From: Longispora fulva
GTDB taxonomy: Bacteria; Actinomycetota; Actinomycetes; Mycobacteriales; Micromonosporaceae
DNA: 64,000 nucleotides
NCBI RefSeq assembly: GCF_015751905.1
Contig: NZ_JADOUF010000001.1
Coordinates: forward strand, 7,440,001-7,504,000
Direction: 5' to 3'
Both the position numbers and the translations under genes were made by a program. This document shows, piece by piece, positions 7,721 through 18,409 of this stretch (position 1 is its first letter; each line of letters starts with the position of its first letter). The notes beneath the pieces were generated by a model. That model did no database searches. It saw only the letters and a program-made list of their open reading frames with translations, and was not told the DNA's origin.

Positions 7721-10318
7721 GTGACTACGAATGCCCAGGAACTGCCTGCTCAGTACCCGCCCGCCGACGTCGAGTCCCGCCGGTACGAGCAGTGGGTACA
7801 AAACGGTTACTTCCGGGCGGACGCGGACAGTGACAAGCCGCCGTACACCATTGTGATCCCGCCGCCCAATGTCACGGGTTCCCTGCACGTCGGCCATGCC
7901 CTGGATCACACGATCCAGGACGCGCTCGTCCGCCGCCGCCGGATGCAGGGCTACGAGGCCCTGTGGCTGCCCGGCATGGACCACGCCGGCATCGCCACCC
8001 AGAACGTCGTCGAGCGCCGGCTGGCCGCCGACGGCGTGAGCCGGCACGACCTGGGCCGCGAGGCGTTCCTGGAGAAGGTCTGGGAGTGGAAGAACGAGTC
8101 GGGCGGCTCGATCCTCGGCCAGATGCGCCGGCTGGGCGACTCGGTCGACTGGACCCGGGAGCGGTTCACGATGGACTCCGGTCTGTCCCGCGCCGTGCAG
8201 ACGATCTTCAAGCGGCTGTTCGACGACGGCCTGATCTACCGCGCGAACCGGATCATCAACTGGTGTCCGCGCTGCCTGACCGCCCTGTCGGACATCGAGG
8301 TCGAGCACTCCGACTCCGACGGCGAGCTGGTCTACATCCGCTACAGCGACGAGATCGTGGTCGCCACCACCCGGGCCGAGACGATGCTCGGCGACACGGC
8401 CGTGGCGGTCAACCCGAACGACGAGCGGTACGCGCACCTGGTCGGCACCGAGGTCGAGCTGCCCCTGACCGGCCGGCGGATCCCGATCGTGGCCGACGAG
8501 CACGTGGACCCGGAGTTCGGTACCGGCTGCGTGAAGGTCACCCCGGCGCACGACCCGAACGACTTCGAGATCGGCCAGCGGCACAACCTGCCGTCGATCA
8601 CCGTCATGGACGAGCGCGCGGTGATCACCGCGCACGGCCCGTTCGAGGGCCTGGACCGGTACGAGGCCCGGCCAGCCGTGGTCGCCGCGCTGCGCGCCGA
8701 GGGCCGGATCGTCCGGGAGATCCGGCCGTACAACCACTCGGTGGGGCACTGTTCGCGGTGCAAGACGACCGTGGAGCCGCGGCTGTCCCTGCAGTGGTTC
8801 GTGAACACCACCCCGCTGGCGAAGGCCGCGGGCGACGCGGTCCGCGACGGCCGGGTGAAGATCGAACCGGTCGAGCTGGAGAAGCGCTACTTCGCCTGGG
8901 TCGACAACATGCACGACTGGTGCATCTCCCGCCAGCTGTGGTGGGGCCACCGGATCCCGGTGTTCTACGGCCCCGACGGCGAGGTGGTCTGCGTCGGCCC
9001 CGACGAGACCGCGCCCGAGGGTTACACCCAGGACAGCGACGTGCTGGACACGTGGTTCTCCAGCGCGCTGTGGCCGTTCTCGACGCTGGGCTGGCCGGAG
9101 AAGACGCCGGACCTGGAGAAGTTCTATCCGACGAGCGTGCTGGTCACCGGGTACGACATCCTGTTCTTCTGGGTCGCCCGGATGATGATGTTCGGCCTGT
9201 ACGCGATGGACGGCGTGGCCCCGTTCAAGACGGTCGCGCTGCACGGCATGGTCCGTGACCAGTTCGGCAAGAAGATGTCGAAGTCCTTCGGCAACGTCGT
9301 GGACCCGCTGGACTGGATCGACCGGTACGGCGCGGACGCCACCCGCTTCACCCTGGCCCGCGGCGCGAATCCGGGCACGGACGTCGCGGTCAGCGAGGAG
9401 TGGGCCGCCGACTCGCGCAACTTCTGCAACAAGCTGTGGAACGCGACCCGGTTCGCCCTGGCCAACGGGGCCACGGTCACCGGCCCGCTGCCGCGCGAGC
9501 GCTCGACGGTCGACGCCTGGATCCTGTCCCGGCTGGCCGAGGTGACGGCCGAGGTGGACCGGCACTTCGAGAGCTACGAGTTCGCGAAGGTCTGCGACGC
9601 GCTGTACCACTTCGCGTGGGACGACGTCTGCGACTGGTACCTGGAACTGGCCAAGCCCGTGCTGTACGCGGGCGGCCCCGAGGCGGAGAAGACCCAACGG
9701 GTTCTGGGCGAGGTGCTCGACACCCTGCACCGGCTGCTGCACCCGGTCGTGCCGTTCGTGACCGAGGAGCTGTGGACGACCCTGACCGGGGCGGAGACGA
9801 TCGTGACCGCCGCGTGGCCGGCGGACCGGCCGGAGCTGATCAACCCCGCGGCCGGGGCCAGCGTGGCCACCCTGCAGGAGGTCGTGACCGAGATCCGCCG
9901 GTTCCGCGCCGACCAGGGGCTCAAGCCGAGCCAGAAGGTCGGGGCCCGGCTGATCGGGTCCGCCGACGGTACGGACCGCTCGGCGGCGTTCCTGGCGCAC
10001 GAGCCGCTGATCCGCAATCTGGCCCGGTTGGAGGACCCGGCCGAGGGCTTCGAGGCCACGGCGACGCTGAGCCTGGCCGGCGGGATCACGGTCGAGATCG
10101 ACACCCAGGGCAGCATCGACGTGGCCGCCGAGCGGGCCCGGCTGGCCAAGGACCAGGCGGCGGCCGAGAAGGAGGTCGCGCAGTGCCGGGGCAAGCTGGG
10201 CAACGCCGAGTTCCTGAGCAAGGCCCCCGACCAGGTCGTGGACAAGATCAAGACACGGTTGGCCGCCGCTGAGGCCGAGCTGGCCCGGATCGCCGCGGCG
10301 CTGGGGAAGCTCGCATGA
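7721..10318 (+). CDS. valS: Valyl-tRNA synthetase
   Basis: Charges tRNA-Val with valine and edits mischarged threonine. The 865 residues match the class I ValS length. Signatures: [12 protein letters not shown] (HIGH motif, about residue 54), the zinc/connecting region, LWWGHRIPV, and [10 protein letters not shown] (KMSKS, about 517). Residues 800-865 form the C-terminal coiled coil that contacts tRNA. The GTG start is fixed by a -10 six nucleotides upstream. It overlaps folC by 4 nt, starting the valS-folC-DUF4233 operon common in actinobacteria. Confidence 0.98.
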   Translation: MTTNAQELPAQYPPADVESRRYEQWVQNGYFRADADSDKPPYTIVIPPPNVTGSLHVGHALDHTIQDALVRRRRMQGYEALWLPGMDHAGIATQNVVERRLAADGVSRHDLGREAFLEKVWEWKNESGGSILGQMRRLGDSVDWTRERFTMDSGLSRAVQTIFKRLFDDGLIYRANRIINWCPRCLTALSDIEVEHSDSDGELVYIRYSDEIVVATTRAETMLGDTAVAVNPNDERYAHLVGTEVELPLTGRRIPIVADEHVDPEFGTGCVKVTPAHDPNDFEIGQRHNLPSITVMDERAVITAHGPFEGLDRYEARPAVVAALRAEGRIVREIRPYNHSVGHCSRCKTTVEPRLSLQWFVNTTPLAKAAGDAVRDGRVKIEPVELEKRYFAWVDNMHDWCISRQLWWGHRIPVFYGPDGEVVCVGPDETAPEGYTQDSDVLDTWFSSALWPFSTLGWPEKTPDLEKFYPTSVLVTGYDILFFWVARMMMFGLYAMDGVAPFKTVALHGMVRDQFGKKMSKSFGNVVDPLDWIDRYGADATRFTLARGANPGTDVAVSEEWAADSRNFCNKLWNATRFALANGATVTGPLPRERSTVDAWILSRLAEVTAEVDRHFESYEFAKVCDALYHFAWDDVCDWYLELAKPVLYAGGPEAEKTQRVLGEVLDTLHRLLHPVVPFVTEELWTTLTGAETIVTAAWPADRPELINPAAGASVATLQEVVTEIRRFRADQGLKPSQKVGARLIGSADGTDRSAAFLAHEPLIRNLARLEDPAEGFEATATLSLAGGITVEIDTQGSIDVAAERARLAKDQAAAEKEVAQCRGKLGNAEFLSKAPDQVVDKIKTRLAAAEAELARIAAALGKLA

Positions 10319-11745
10319 CCGACGACCGCGACGACGAGCAGCAGCGCAGGGACCTCCTCAAGGCCGGGATGGCGCTCAACGACGTGAACGCGCTCGGCGG
10401 GAAGGCCCGGCACGCCCGGTTCCAGGAGGTCGACGCCGAGCTGCTCGGCCGGGGCTTCACCCGGATGGTCTTCGACCGGATGAAGCTCCGCGAGCTGCTC
10501 GACGCGCTGGGCAACCCGGAGAAGGCGTACCGGGCCGTGCACCTCACCGGCACGAACGGCAAGACGTCCACGGCGCGGATGGTCGAGTCGCTGCTGCGGG
10601 CGCACGGGCTGCGGACCGGGCGGTACACGAGCCCGCATCTGGAGAGCGTCACCGAGCGGATCAGCATCGACGGCGAGCCGGTGACCGAGGAACAGTTCGT
10701 CGAGGTGTACGACCAGGTCGCGCCCATGGCGAAGCTCATCGACTCCCGGCACGACGAGTCGATGACGTACTTCGACATGACCACGGCCCTGGGCCTGGCG
10801 GCGTTCGCGGACGCGCCCGTCGACGTCGCGGTGGTCGAGGTGGGGCTGGGCGGCGCGTCGGACTCCACGAACGTGCTCGACGCCGGGGTGTGCGTCATCA
10901 CCCCGATCAGCCTGGACCACACGGAATGGCTGGGCGACACGGTCGCCGACATCGCGTACGAGAAGGTGGCCATCGTCCAGGACGGCGCGACCCTGATCTG
11001 CGCCGAGCAGCCCGAGGAGGCCATGGAGGCCATCCTGGAACACTGCGCCGAGGTCGGCGCGACGGTCGCCCGCGAGGGCCACGAGTTCGCGGTGCTCCAG
11101 CGCGGCCTGGCCGTCGGCGGCCAGCTCCTCCAGCTCCAGGGCCTCGGCGGCGTGTACGACGAGGTCTACCTGCCCCTGCACGGCGCGCACCAGGCCCAGA
11201 ACGCGGCCGTCGCGCTCGCCACGGTCGAGGCGTTCCTCGGCGCCGGCAGGGACAAGGGCGCGCTCGACCCGGAGGTGGTCCGGGAGGGCTTCGCCCAGGT
11301 CACGTCGCCGGGCCGGCTGGAGAAGGTCCGCAACGCGCCGACGATCCTGCTCGACGCCGCGCACAACCCGGCCGGCATGGCCGCGACCACTCGGGCGATC
11401 CGCGAGGAGTTCGACTTCGGCCGGCTCGTCGCAGTGTTCGCCGTACTGGCGGACAAGGACGTCGGCGGGATGCTGGAGCAGTTGGAGCCGGTGTGCGACG
11501 CGATCGTGGTCACGGTGAACAGCTCGGAGCGGGGGATGGCGGTGGACAAGCTGGCAGCTTTGGCGGAGGAGTACTTCGGGGATGAGCGGGTCAGTGTCGC
11601 GGCCACTCTGGCTGACGCCATCGAGGTGGCGATCGCGGAGGCTGAGTCCGACGAGGGTGTGTCGTTGGGGGCGATCGGGTTGCTGGTCACCGGGTCGGTG
11701 ATGACGGTCGCGGACGCCCGCAAGCTGTTGGTGAGGAAGAAGTGA
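10315..11745 (+). CDS. folC: Dihydrofolate synthase / folylpolyglutamate synthase
   Basis: Adds glutamate to dihydropteroate and then to folates, using ATP. The 476 residues contain the Mur-ligase-type P-loop [13 protein letters not shown] (about residue 78), [31 protein letters not shown], and the C-terminal domain motif [10 protein letters not shown]. Translation is probably coupled to valS upstream and to the next gene downstream through 4-nt overlaps. The last 150 nt are less GC-biased in codon use than the rest, as is the following gene. Confidence 0.96.
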   Translation: MTDDRDDEQQRRDLLKAGMALNDVNALGGKARHARFQEVDAELLGRGFTRMVFDRMKLRELLDALGNPEKAYRAVHLTGTNGKTSTARMVESLLRAHGLRTGRYTSPHLESVTERISIDGEPVTEEQFVEVYDQVAPMAKLIDSRHDESMTYFDMTTALGLAAFADAPVDVAVVEVGLGGASDSTNVLDAGVCVITPISLDHTEWLGDTVADIAYEKVAIVQDGATLICAEQPEEAMEAILEHCAEVGATVAREGHEFAVLQRGLAVGGQLLQLQGLGGVYDEVYLPLHGAHQAQNAAVALATVEAFLGAGRDKGALDPEVVREGFAQVTSPGRLEKVRNAPTILLDAAHNPAGMAATTRAIREEFDFGRLVAVFAVLADKDVGGMLEQLEPVCDAIVVTVNSSERGMAVDKLAALAEEYFGDERVSVAATLADAIEVAIAEAESDEGVSLGAIGLLVTGSVMTVADARKLLVRKK

Positions 11746-12191
11746 CGGTCCCGGGGGCCGAACAGCCGGGTGAGTCGGCCGACCGTTCCGTGGTCGCGTC
11801 CGGGGACGTGACCGGGTCCGGGGAGAGCGGGGCTGGGGACGCGGCCGAGGGGAAGCCCTCCGGGTTGCGGAATCCTGGTGGGGCCGTGCGCGGGGTCGGG
11901 GCCGGGTGTCTGGTTATTGAAGGCATTGTGTTGTTGTTGGCGATCCAGCCCATTCGGATCATGGGTGGGTCGCTGCAGGGGCTCGGGGTCTGGGTGATGG
12001 TGGGCCTCTCGGTGCTCTGCTTCCTCCTGTGTGGACTGTTGCGGCACAGGTGGGCGTGGCACGTGGGCACGGCGTTGCAGGTCCTGGTGATCGCTGGCGG
12101 TTACTTTCAGTGGGGCATCGCCGCGATCGGCGTGGTCTTCCTGGCCCTCTGGCTCTACGTCCTGAATGTCCGCAAGAGCGTGCTGGGCTGA
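11742..12191 (+). CDS. DUF4233 membrane protein
   Basis: 149 residues. A disordered acidic N-terminus of about 50 residues is followed by four predicted membrane helices (VGAGCLVIEGIVLLLAI; LGVWVMVGLSVLCFLLCGLL; VGTALQVLVIAGG; WGIAAIGVVFLALWLYVL). The family sits after folC in many actinobacteria, as here (4-nt overlap), but its role is unknown. The gene is followed within 30 nt by the first copy of the intergenic hairpin repeat. Confidence 0.85.
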   Translation: MTVPGAEQPGESADRSVVASGDVTGSGESGAGDAAEGKPSGLRNPGGAVRGVGAGCLVIEGIVLLLAIQPIRIMGGSLQGLGVWVMVGLSVLCFLLCGLLRHRWAWHVGTALQVLVIAGGYFQWGIAAIGVVFLALWLYVLNVRKSVLG

Positions 12192-12200
12192 GCTGAGTCC

Positions 12201-12317
12201 TTGATCTAAGGCCGGTGGCCCGCTGAGGGCGGGGCTGGCAAGCGAACGGTCGACCCGCTAGGGCAGCGCCCTGCGGGTCGGCCGTTCGCGCAGTCCAGCG
12301 TCGTCCTCAGCGGGTCC
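12201..12317 (+). repeat. Nested-hairpin intergenic repeat, copy A
   Basis: Lies between convergent DUF4233 and ndk. It begins TTGATCTAAGG. Outer stem: CCCGCTGAGG (12219-12228) with CCTCAGCGGG (12305-12314). Inner stem: 12242-12264 with 12268-12289, pairing along 22 positions with one G.U and one bulged T, loop AGC. Copies B (51390-51510) and C (60543-60663) share the lead-in and outer stem but have different inner stems that still pair. It is the most diverged copy and ends at the ndk stop. Confidence 0.75.
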
Positions 12318-12725
12318 TCACAAACCAGGGAACCAGAGGGCGATTTCGCGCTTGGCGCTGTCCTCGGAGTCGGAGGCGTGCACGAGGTTCTCCCGGTTGG
12401 ACAGCGACAGGTCGCCGCGGATCGTGCCGGGGGCGGCCACCCGGCCGTCGGTGGCGCCGGTCAGGGCACGGACGACGCTGATCGCCTGGTCGCCGGAGAG
12501 GATCAGGGCGACGAGCGGGCCGCTGGTCATGAAGTTCTTCAGCGGCGGATAGAAGTCGCGGGTGACGTGCTCGGCGTAGTGCGCGTCGGCCAGCGCGGCG
12601 TCCATCGTGCGCAGTGTCATCGCCTCGATGGTGAGCCCCTTGCGCTCGAAGCGGTTCAGCACCTCGCCGACGAGGCCACGCTGGACGGCGTCGGGCTTGA
12701 TGAGTACGAGCGTGCGCTCGGACAC
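12318..12725 (-). CDS. ndk: Nucleoside-diphosphate kinase
   Basis: Transfers the gamma-phosphate of ATP to other nucleoside diphosphates through a phosphohistidine. The 135 residues are typical: [19 protein letters not shown] at the N-terminus, [14 protein letters not shown], and the active site NLVHASDS with H116. It is convergent with the valS operon and separated from it by hairpin repeat copy A, which may end transcription from both sides. Confidence 0.98.
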   Translation of the reverse strand: MSERTLVLIKPDAVQRGLVGEVLNRFERKGLTIEAMTLRTMDAALADAHYAEHVTRDFYPPLKNFMTSGPLVALILSGDQAISVVRALTGATDGRVAAPGTIRGDLSLSNRENLVHASDSEDSAKREIALWFPGL

Positions 12726-12850
12726 GAGCTCCTCCTTGAGTGGTTCGACGTCGAGTGCAGGGTAACCGTCTGTGATCGTGGGGTGGACAGCGGCCCCGAT
12801 CGATCAGGTATCCGACCTTCGTCCTGCGCCTAAAGAGATCGAGCATCACC

Positions 12851-12879
12851 TTCCGAAAACGGTTCATCACCCCTAGCCT
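12851..12879 (+). promoter_or_regulatory. Promoter candidate for the VOC-domain gene
   Basis: TTCCGA (12851-12856), a 17-nt spacer and TAGCCT (12874-12879). A ribosome binding site TGGAGG follows about 10 nt before the GTG at 12926. Confidence 0.4.
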
Positions 12880-12925
12880 GGCAAGAAGGGCCAGCCTGTC
12901 GCCCAAATCCCCCCTGGAGGCCCCA

Positions 12926-14260
12926 GTGTCGGATGGTTCCTCGCACTCCTCCCATGCGCGGAGTCTGTTCGGTCTAGTTCTTCCCTTGGCTGCCCTTTTC
13001 ATCATAATTTTCAGCATCGGTACGGGCAGCGTGCTCGTCTTCTGGCTCGGCACCGCCGTTGCCGTCGGCGCGGTCGCGTACCACGGGATGAACTCGTTCG
13101 CGCCCAACCGCCGCCGCAGGGTGGTCGAGGGCAGCGCCCGGGTGATCGCCGCCAGTCCGGCCCCGCCCGGGGTGTCCAGCGCCCGGTGCGAGTTGCAACT
13201 GGTGGTGGAGGCCCCGGGTCTGCCGGCCACGGCGCAGACGATCCGCGACCCCGGGGTGCCGGTCGCCAAGTGGCCGGTCGCCGGCCAGCAGCTGCCGGTG
13301 TTCGTGCTGCGCACTGATCCGCGCCAGGTGACGATCCGCTGGGACCGGGTGCGGGCGGCCTCGGCGGCGGCCGAGGAGGAGTTCGTCACCCGGCTGACCA
13401 CCCGGGCGGAGACCGTGCGCAACGGCACGCCCCGGCAGGACGACGAGCTGGGCTCGTACCTGGATGAGTTGTTCAGCCCGGTCGACGCCGCACCGGCGGC
13501 GGAACCCGCGCCGGTCCCGGAGCCCGAGCCGACGCCGGAGAAGGAGCCCGAGCGGCCGCAGCTCCCGTCGTTGCCGCCGTTCGTGCTGCCGGAGTTCGAG
13601 CCGCTGGACCTGCCGGAGTTCGAGCTGGCGGACTTCGTCACCCCGCCGCCGACCCTGCCGACGCTGCCCACCCAGCCGACCGGCCCCGCCGAGGCCTCCG
13701 ACCCGGGTCGGGTCCCGCTGCCGCGCCGCGAGCCCAAGCCGCTCGACCACGCCCGGTGGGGTTCGAGCCTGGAGGACGAGCCGGAGCCCCGGGCCAGCCG
13801 GCTGATCGACCCGAGCCTGCTCACCGGCGGCCGGGCCCACTACGAGGCCGACGCGGAGTTCGCGGACGAGGTCCCCGACGAGATCGTCCCGGCGTCGATC
13901 CAGGGCGTCGGCGTGAGCCTGATGGTATCCGACCTGTCCCGTTCGTTGGAGTTCTACCGGGACACTCTGGGCTTCACGGAGCTCGACTCGGGCGGCGGCG
14001 CGGCGATCCTGGCGGCCGGCGACGCGAAACTGCTGCTCCGCCAGCTCGACGACGCCCGGCCGGAGGGGCCCCGCCTCGCGCACGTGAACCTGGAGGTCGA
14101 CGACGTCGACACGGTGTACCAGGAGCTGCGGTCCAAGGGGGTCCGGTTCCTCCAGCGGCCCCGCGCGGTGGCCGCCACGGCCCTGATGGAGCTGTGGTCG
14201 GTCTCGTTCAAGGACCCCGACGGGCACGGGCTGGCTCTAACCAGTTGGCGGTACCGGTAA
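12926..14260 (+). CDS. Membrane-anchored protein with a C-terminal glyoxalase/VOC domain
   Basis: 444 residues in three parts. Residues about 13-55 contain two membrane helices, followed by a small soluble domain to about 175. Residues about 185-310 are a Pro/Glu-rich linker with repeated LPEFE and PLDLPEFEL units. Residues about 325-444 are a vicinal-oxygen-chelate domain (VGVSLMVSDLSRSLEFYRDTLGF ... LAHVNLEVDDVDTVYQEL ... SFKDPDGHGLALT). VOC domains bind metal and act as lyases, dioxygenases or resistance proteins; which applies is unclear. Joining one to a membrane anchor through a long linker is uncommon. Its stop codon overlaps the candidate promoter of the ileS leader. Confidence 0.8.
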   Translation: MSDGSSHSSHARSLFGLVLPLAALFIIIFSIGTGSVLVFWLGTAVAVGAVAYHGMNSFAPNRRRRVVEGSARVIAASPAPPGVSSARCELQLVVEAPGLPATAQTIRDPGVPVAKWPVAGQQLPVFVLRTDPRQVTIRWDRVRAASAAAEEEFVTRLTTRAETVRNGTPRQDDELGSYLDELFSPVDAAPAAEPAPVPEPEPTPEKEPERPQLPSLPPFVLPEFEPLDLPEFELADFVTPPPTLPTLPTQPTGPAEASDPGRVPLPRREPKPLDHARWGSSLEDEPEPRASRLIDPSLLTGGRAHYEADAEFADEVPDEIVPASIQGVGVSLMVSDLSRSLEFYRDTLGFTELDSGGGAAILAAGDAKLLLRQLDDARPEGPRLAHVNLEVDDVDTVYQELRSKGVRFLQRPRAVAATALMELWSVSFKDPDGHGLALTSWRYR

Positions 14261-14263
14261 CAT
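14258..14263 (+). promoter_or_regulatory. Candidate -10 for the ileS T-box transcript
   Basis: TAACAT overlaps the TAA stop of the preceding gene and would start the transcript near 14270, just before Stem I of the T-box. Confidence 0.4.
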
Positions 14264-14269
14264 GGGTGC

Positions 14270-14468
14270 ACAGGCTTTGACCCGGCCATCACCGGCGAGC
14301 CTCCGGAAGAACAGGTCCTCTGGGCCCCAGTAGAACCGGACGGGTCCGGCCCGTCACAGCCGAAGAACGAGCGGGCGACCCTCCGGGGCCGCCAAGCGGG
14401 GTGGTACCGCGCGGGTGACCGCGTCCTCGCATCGGAGCTATTGAGGCCCATGCGAGAGGTTTGAACCG
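14270..14468 (+). promoter_or_regulatory. T-box riboswitch (ultrashort Stem I, translational) controlling ileS
   Basis: The T-box sequence GGTGGTACCGCG is at 14400-14411. Stem I is very short: CCGG pairs across a loop CCATCA (14282-14295) that displays ATC, an isoleucine specifier codon (14288-14290). Near the end, CCTCGCAT (14425-14432) can pair with ATGCGAGAGG (14450-14459), hiding the GAGAGG ribosome binding site of ileS. This fits the actinobacterial ileS class, where uncharged tRNA-Ile binding frees translation rather than transcription. There is no U-tract terminator. Confidence 0.9.
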
Positions 14469-17400
14469 ATGTCGTATCCGAAAGACGGATCGTCAGTCCC
14501 CGCCAGCCCTGCCCTGCCGCAGGTCGAGGAGCGCGTCCTCGACTTCTGGGGGGCCGACAAGACCTTCCAAGCGAGCATCGACGCGCGGCCGGCGAACGAC
14601 GAGTTCGTCTTCTACGACGGCCCGCCCTTCGCCAACGGCCTGCCGCACTACGGCCACCTGCTGACCGGCTACGTCAAGGACGTCGTCCCGCGCTACCAGA
14701 CGATGAAGGGCAAGCGGGTCGAGCGCCGGTTCGGCTGGGACTGCCACGGGCTGCCCGCCGAGGTGGAGGCGGAGAAGCAGCTCGGCATCACGACGAAGGC
14801 CGAGATCCTCGCGCTCGGCATCGACAAGTTCAACGCGGCCACGAAGGCGTCGGTGCTCAAGTACACCGGCGAGTGGGAGCGCTACGTCAACCGGCAGGCC
14901 CGCTGGGTGGACTTCGGCAACGACTACAAGACGCTCGACCTGAACTACATGGAAAGCGTCATGTGGGCGTTCAAGACCCTGCACGACAAGGGCATGGTCT
15001 ACGAGGGCTACCGGGTGCTGGCGTACTGCTGGCGGTGTGAGACCCCGTTGTCGAACACCGAGACGAAGATGGACGACACGTACCGGGACCGGACCGACCC
15101 GGCGCTGACCGTGGCGTTCACGCTGACCGCCCCGGGGCACAGCCTGGACGGCGCGAAGGTGCTGGTGTGGACGACCACGCCGTGGACCCTGCCGTCGAAC
15201 CTGGCGCTGGCCGTGGGCCCGGACCTGGACTACGTGGTGGTCGAGCAGGACGGCGAGCGCTACGTGCTCGGCAAGGACCGGCTCGGCGCGTACGCCAAGG
15301 AGCTGGCCGAGGCCGAGCCCGTCGCCGTGGTCAAGGGCCGCGACCTGGCCGGCCTGCGCTACGAGCCCCTCTTCGACTACCTCGTCGAGCAGGGCGGGCG
15401 CAACGCTTTCCAGGTGCTCGCGGCCGACTACGTCTCCGCCGAGGACGGCACCGGGGTCGTGCACCAGGCCCCGGCGTTCGGCGAGGACGACCAGGCGGTG
15501 TGTACGGCGGCCGGCATCCCGACCGTGATGACCGTGGACGACCGGGCCAAGTTCACCTCGCTGGTGCCCGACTACCAGGGGATCCAGGTCTTCGAGGCCA
15601 ACAAGTCCATCATCACGGCCCTCAAGGAGCGCGGCGTCGTGCTCCGGCACGAGAGCTACGTGCACTCCTACCCGCACTGCTGGCGGTGCGACTCCCCGCT
15701 GGTCTACAAGGGCGTGGCCAGCTGGTTCGTGGCCGTCACCAAGGTCAAGGAGCGGATGCTCGCGCTGAACCAGGACATCGACTGGGTGCCAGGGCACGTC
15801 AAGGACGGCCAGTTCGGCAAGTGGCTGGCCGGCGCGCGGGACTGGAACATCAACCGGACCCGGTTCTGGGGCTCGCCGATCCCGGTGTGGAAGAGCGATG
15901 ACCCGGAGTACCCCCGGATCGATGTCTATGGGTCTCTGGCCGACCTGAACCGGGACTTCGGCACGACGGTGACCGACCTGCACAGGCCGTTCATCGACGA
16001 GCTGACCCGGCCGAACCCGGACGACCCGACCGGGCGGTCGACGATGCGCCGGGTGCCGGACGTGCTGGACTGCTGGTTCGAGTCCGGTTCGATGCCGTTC
16101 GCCCAGGTGCACTACCCGTTCGAGAACCGCGACTGGTTCGAGTCGCACTACCCGGGCGACTTCATCGTGGAGTACACGGCGCAGACCCGGGGCTGGTTCT
16201 ACACCATGCACGTGCTGGCCACGGCCCTGTTCGACCGGCCGGCGTTCCGCACGGCGGTGGTGCACGGCACGCTGCTCGGCGACGACAACCGCAAGATGTC
16301 CAAGAGCCTGAAGAACTACCCGGACGTCTACAAGATGTTCGACCTGTACGGCTCGGACGCCATGCGGTGGTTCCTGATGTCCTCCCCGGTGCTGCGCGGC
16401 GGCGACATGGCCGTCACGGAGTCGGGGATCCGGGACTCCGTGCGGCACGTGCTCCTTCCCCTGTGGAGCGTGTGGTACTTCTTCTCGCTCTACGCCAACG
16501 CGTCCACGGTGGAGGCGGTGCCCCGCACCGACTCCGACAACCTTCTCGACCGGTACGTGCTGGCCAAGACCCGCGAGCTCGTGGCGGACACGGGCGCGCA
16601 GCTCGACGTCAACGACATCTCCGGCGCGTGCGGCACGGTGCGCACATTCCTCGACGCGCTGACCAACTGGTACGTGCGCCGGTCGCGCAGCCGGTTCTGG
16701 GCGGGGGAGCAGGCGGCGTTCGACACGCTGTACACGGTGCTGGAGACCCTGACCCGGGTGATGGCCCCGCTCGCGCCGTACCTGGCGGAGGAGGTCTGGA
16801 AGGGCCTGACCGGGGGCCGTTCGGTGCACCTGGCCGACTTCCCGGTCGTGGCCGACTACCCGGCCGACCACGACCTGGTCGCGGCGATGGACGCGGTCCG
16901 CGACGTGTGCTCCGCCACGCTGTCGGTGCGCAAGTCCACCGGCCTGCGGGTCCGGCTGCCGCTGGCCCGGCTCACGGTCGCCACGCCGGACGCCGAGGCG
17001 CTGCGGCCGTTCGGGGACCTGATCGCCGACGAGGTCAACGTCAAGGATGTCGTCTTCACCACCGACCTCGGCGGCTACTGCGAGCAGGTGCTCACCGTGG
17101 TCCCGAAGGCCCTCGGCCCCCGGCTGGGCAAGGACGTCCAGCGGGTGATCAAGGCCGTCAAGGCGGGGGAGTGGTCGGCCTCCGGCGAGACCGTCACGGC
17201 CGGTGGCGTCGAACTCCTCTCCGGGGAGTACGAGCTCAAGCTGGTCGCCGCCGACGCCGAGCACTCGGCCCCGGTGGGCGGCGGCGTGGTCCTGCTCGAC
17301 GTGGCCGTCTCCCCGGAGCTGGCCGCCGAGGGCGTGGCCCGCGACGTGATCCGCGCGGTCCAGCAGGCCCGCCGTGAGGCGGACCTGGCCGTGTCCGACC

Positions 17401-17573
17401 GGATCACCCTCGTGGTGGACGGCTCCCCGGCCGTGCAGGCCGCCGTGGCCACCCACCGGGACTTCGTCGCGGCCGAGACCCTGGCCCTGGGCGTGACCTT
17501 CGGGCCGGCCCCGGACGGCTTCCTCGGCGAGGTTGGCGACGAGCAGGTCCGGGTATCAGTGACCCGCGCGTGA
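14469..17573 (+). CDS. ileS: Isoleucyl-tRNA synthetase
   Basis: Charges tRNA-Ile and edits valine. The 1034 residues contain [16 protein letters not shown] (HIGH, about 56), [13 protein letters not shown], the CP1 editing domain, [13 protein letters not shown] (KMSKS, about 607) and an anticodon-binding C-terminal half. Length and the [10 protein letters not shown] motif point to the eukaryote-like IleS2 type, often associated with mupirocin tolerance in this family. ATG 14469 lies 10 nt after the sequestered GAGAGG. Controlled by the T-box leader above. Confidence 0.98.
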   Translation: MSYPKDGSSVPASPALPQVEERVLDFWGADKTFQASIDARPANDEFVFYDGPPFANGLPHYGHLLTGYVKDVVPRYQTMKGKRVERRFGWDCHGLPAEVEAEKQLGITTKAEILALGIDKFNAATKASVLKYTGEWERYVNRQARWVDFGNDYKTLDLNYMESVMWAFKTLHDKGMVYEGYRVLAYCWRCETPLSNTETKMDDTYRDRTDPALTVAFTLTAPGHSLDGAKVLVWTTTPWTLPSNLALAVGPDLDYVVVEQDGERYVLGKDRLGAYAKELAEAEPVAVVKGRDLAGLRYEPLFDYLVEQGGRNAFQVLAADYVSAEDGTGVVHQAPAFGEDDQAVCTAAGIPTVMTVDDRAKFTSLVPDYQGIQVFEANKSIITALKERGVVLRHESYVHSYPHCWRCDSPLVYKGVASWFVAVTKVKERMLALNQDIDWVPGHVKDGQFGKWLAGARDWNINRTRFWGSPIPVWKSDDPEYPRIDVYGSLADLNRDFGTTVTDLHRPFIDELTRPNPDDPTGRSTMRRVPDVLDCWFESGSMPFAQVHYPFENRDWFESHYPGDFIVEYTAQTRGWFYTMHVLATALFDRPAFRTAVVHGTLLGDDNRKMSKSLKNYPDVYKMFDLYGSDAMRWFLMSSPVLRGGDMAVTESGIRDSVRHVLLPLWSVWYFFSLYANASTVEAVPRTDSDNLLDRYVLAKTRELVADTGAQLDVNDISGACGTVRTFLDALTNWYVRRSRSRFWAGEQAAFDTLYTVLETLTRVMAPLAPYLAEEVWKGLTGGRSVHLADFPVVADYPADHDLVAAMDAVRDVCSATLSVRKSTGLRVRLPLARLTVATPDAEALRPFGDLIADEVNVKDVVFTTDLGGYCEQVLTVVPKALGPRLGKDVQRVIKAVKAGEWSASGETVTAGGVELLSGEYELKLVAADAEHSAPVGGGVVLLDVAVSPELAAEGVARDVIRAVQQARREADLAVSDRITLVVDGSPAVQAAVATHRDFVAAETLALGVTFGPAPDGFLGEVGDEQVRVSVTRA

Positions 17574-17580
17574 CGGGCCC

Positions 17581-17607
17581 GCGTCGGGGGCGCAATGCCC
17601 CCGACGC
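17581..17607 (+). terminator. Hairpin after ileS
   Basis: GCGTCGGGGGC and GCCCCCGACGC pair perfectly around a short loop 8 nt after the ileS stop. No U-tract, as is common in actinobacteria. Confidence 0.6.
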
Positions 17608-17667
17608 AGCCCGGAAACACCCGCTCCCTAGAGTGGGGCGGGCACGTGGGTGACCTGGGAGGTTTGT

Positions 17668-18360
17668 GTGACGGCGCTGTACAGGGTTGCCAAGTGGGTC
17701 GTAGGTGCCCCGCTCCGGGGTGTGCTGCGCCCGAAGGCCGAGGGGCTGGAGAACATCCCGCACTCCGGGCCGGCGATCCTCGCGTGCAACCACCTCTCGG
17801 TGTCCGACCACCTGTATCTGCCGCTCGTGGTGTCCCGGCCGATCGCATTCATGGCGAAGGCCGAGTACTTCCTGCAACCCGGCCTCAAGGGCTGGGCGCG
17901 CGGCGCGATGGTGCGCGGGCTGGGCCAGATCGCCGTGGACCGCTCCGGCGGTCGGGCCGGGGTCGACGCCCTCAAGCGCACCCTGCCCATCCTGCAGAAC
18001 GGCGGGCTGCACGGCATCTTCCCGGAGGGCACCCGTTCGCCCGACGGCCGGCTGTACAAGGGCCGCACCGGGGTCGCCCGGCTCGCCCTGGAGGCCAAGG
18101 TCCCCGTGATCCCGATCGGCCTGATCGGCACCGACCTGGCCCAGCCGATCGGCAGGGCCATGCCGGACCCGCGCGCCGAGGTGCTGATCAGGATCGGCAA
18201 GCCGCTGTACTTCGGCCGCTACGAGGGCATGGAGCGTGACAAGCACGTGGTCCGGGCCGTCACGGACGAGGTGATGGACGAGATCCGCCGGCTGACCGGC
18301 CAGGAGTACGTCGACCGGTACGCGCCGCGCGCCTCGGCCGCCCAGCCCCCCGCCGCCTGA
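17668..18360 (+). CDS. plsC: 1-acyl-sn-glycerol-3-phosphate acyltransferase family protein
   Basis: Transfers an acyl chain to lysophosphatidate in phospholipid synthesis, or to a related acceptor. The 230 residues carry the NHX4D catalytic motif (NHLSVSD, H42 and D47) and the glycerol-phosphate motif FPEGTRSPDG (about 117). GTG 17668 is preferred because TGGGAGG (17656-17662) lies 5 nt before it; the GTG at 17650 would place that site inside the gene. No cytidylate-kinase or der partner is seen nearby. Confidence 0.88.
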   Translation: MTALYRVAKWVVGAPLRGVLRPKAEGLENIPHSGPAILACNHLSVSDHLYLPLVVSRPIAFMAKAEYFLQPGLKGWARGAMVRGLGQIAVDRSGGRAGVDALKRTLPILQNGGLHGIFPEGTRSPDGRLYKGRTGVARLALEAKVPVIPIGLIGTDLAQPIGRAMPDPRAEVLIRIGKPLYFGRYEGMERDKHVVRAVTDEVMDEIRRLTGQEYVDRYAPRASAAQPPAA

Positions 18361-18369
18361 CCATGCAAG

Positions 18370-18402
18370 AAGGGCCCACCCCGACCGGGGTGGGCCCTTT
18401 CC
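18370..18402 (+). terminator. Bidirectional terminator between convergent genes
   Basis: AAGGGCCCACCCC and GGGGTGGGCCCTT pair around GACC, with TTT on the plus side and AA-rich sequence on the other. It serves plsC and the minus-strand gene at 18410. Confidence 0.85.
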
Positions 18403-18409
18403 GCGCGTT

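Noticed and set aside
9574-11364. Long minus-strand open frame across valS and folC
   Set aside because: High GC makes long antisense frames common; this one has no family motifs and lies opposite two certain genes.
14493-17456. 987-codon minus-strand frame opposite ileS
   Set aside because: Composition is Arg/His/Val/Gly shadow of the ileS codons; no ribosome binding site and no domain.
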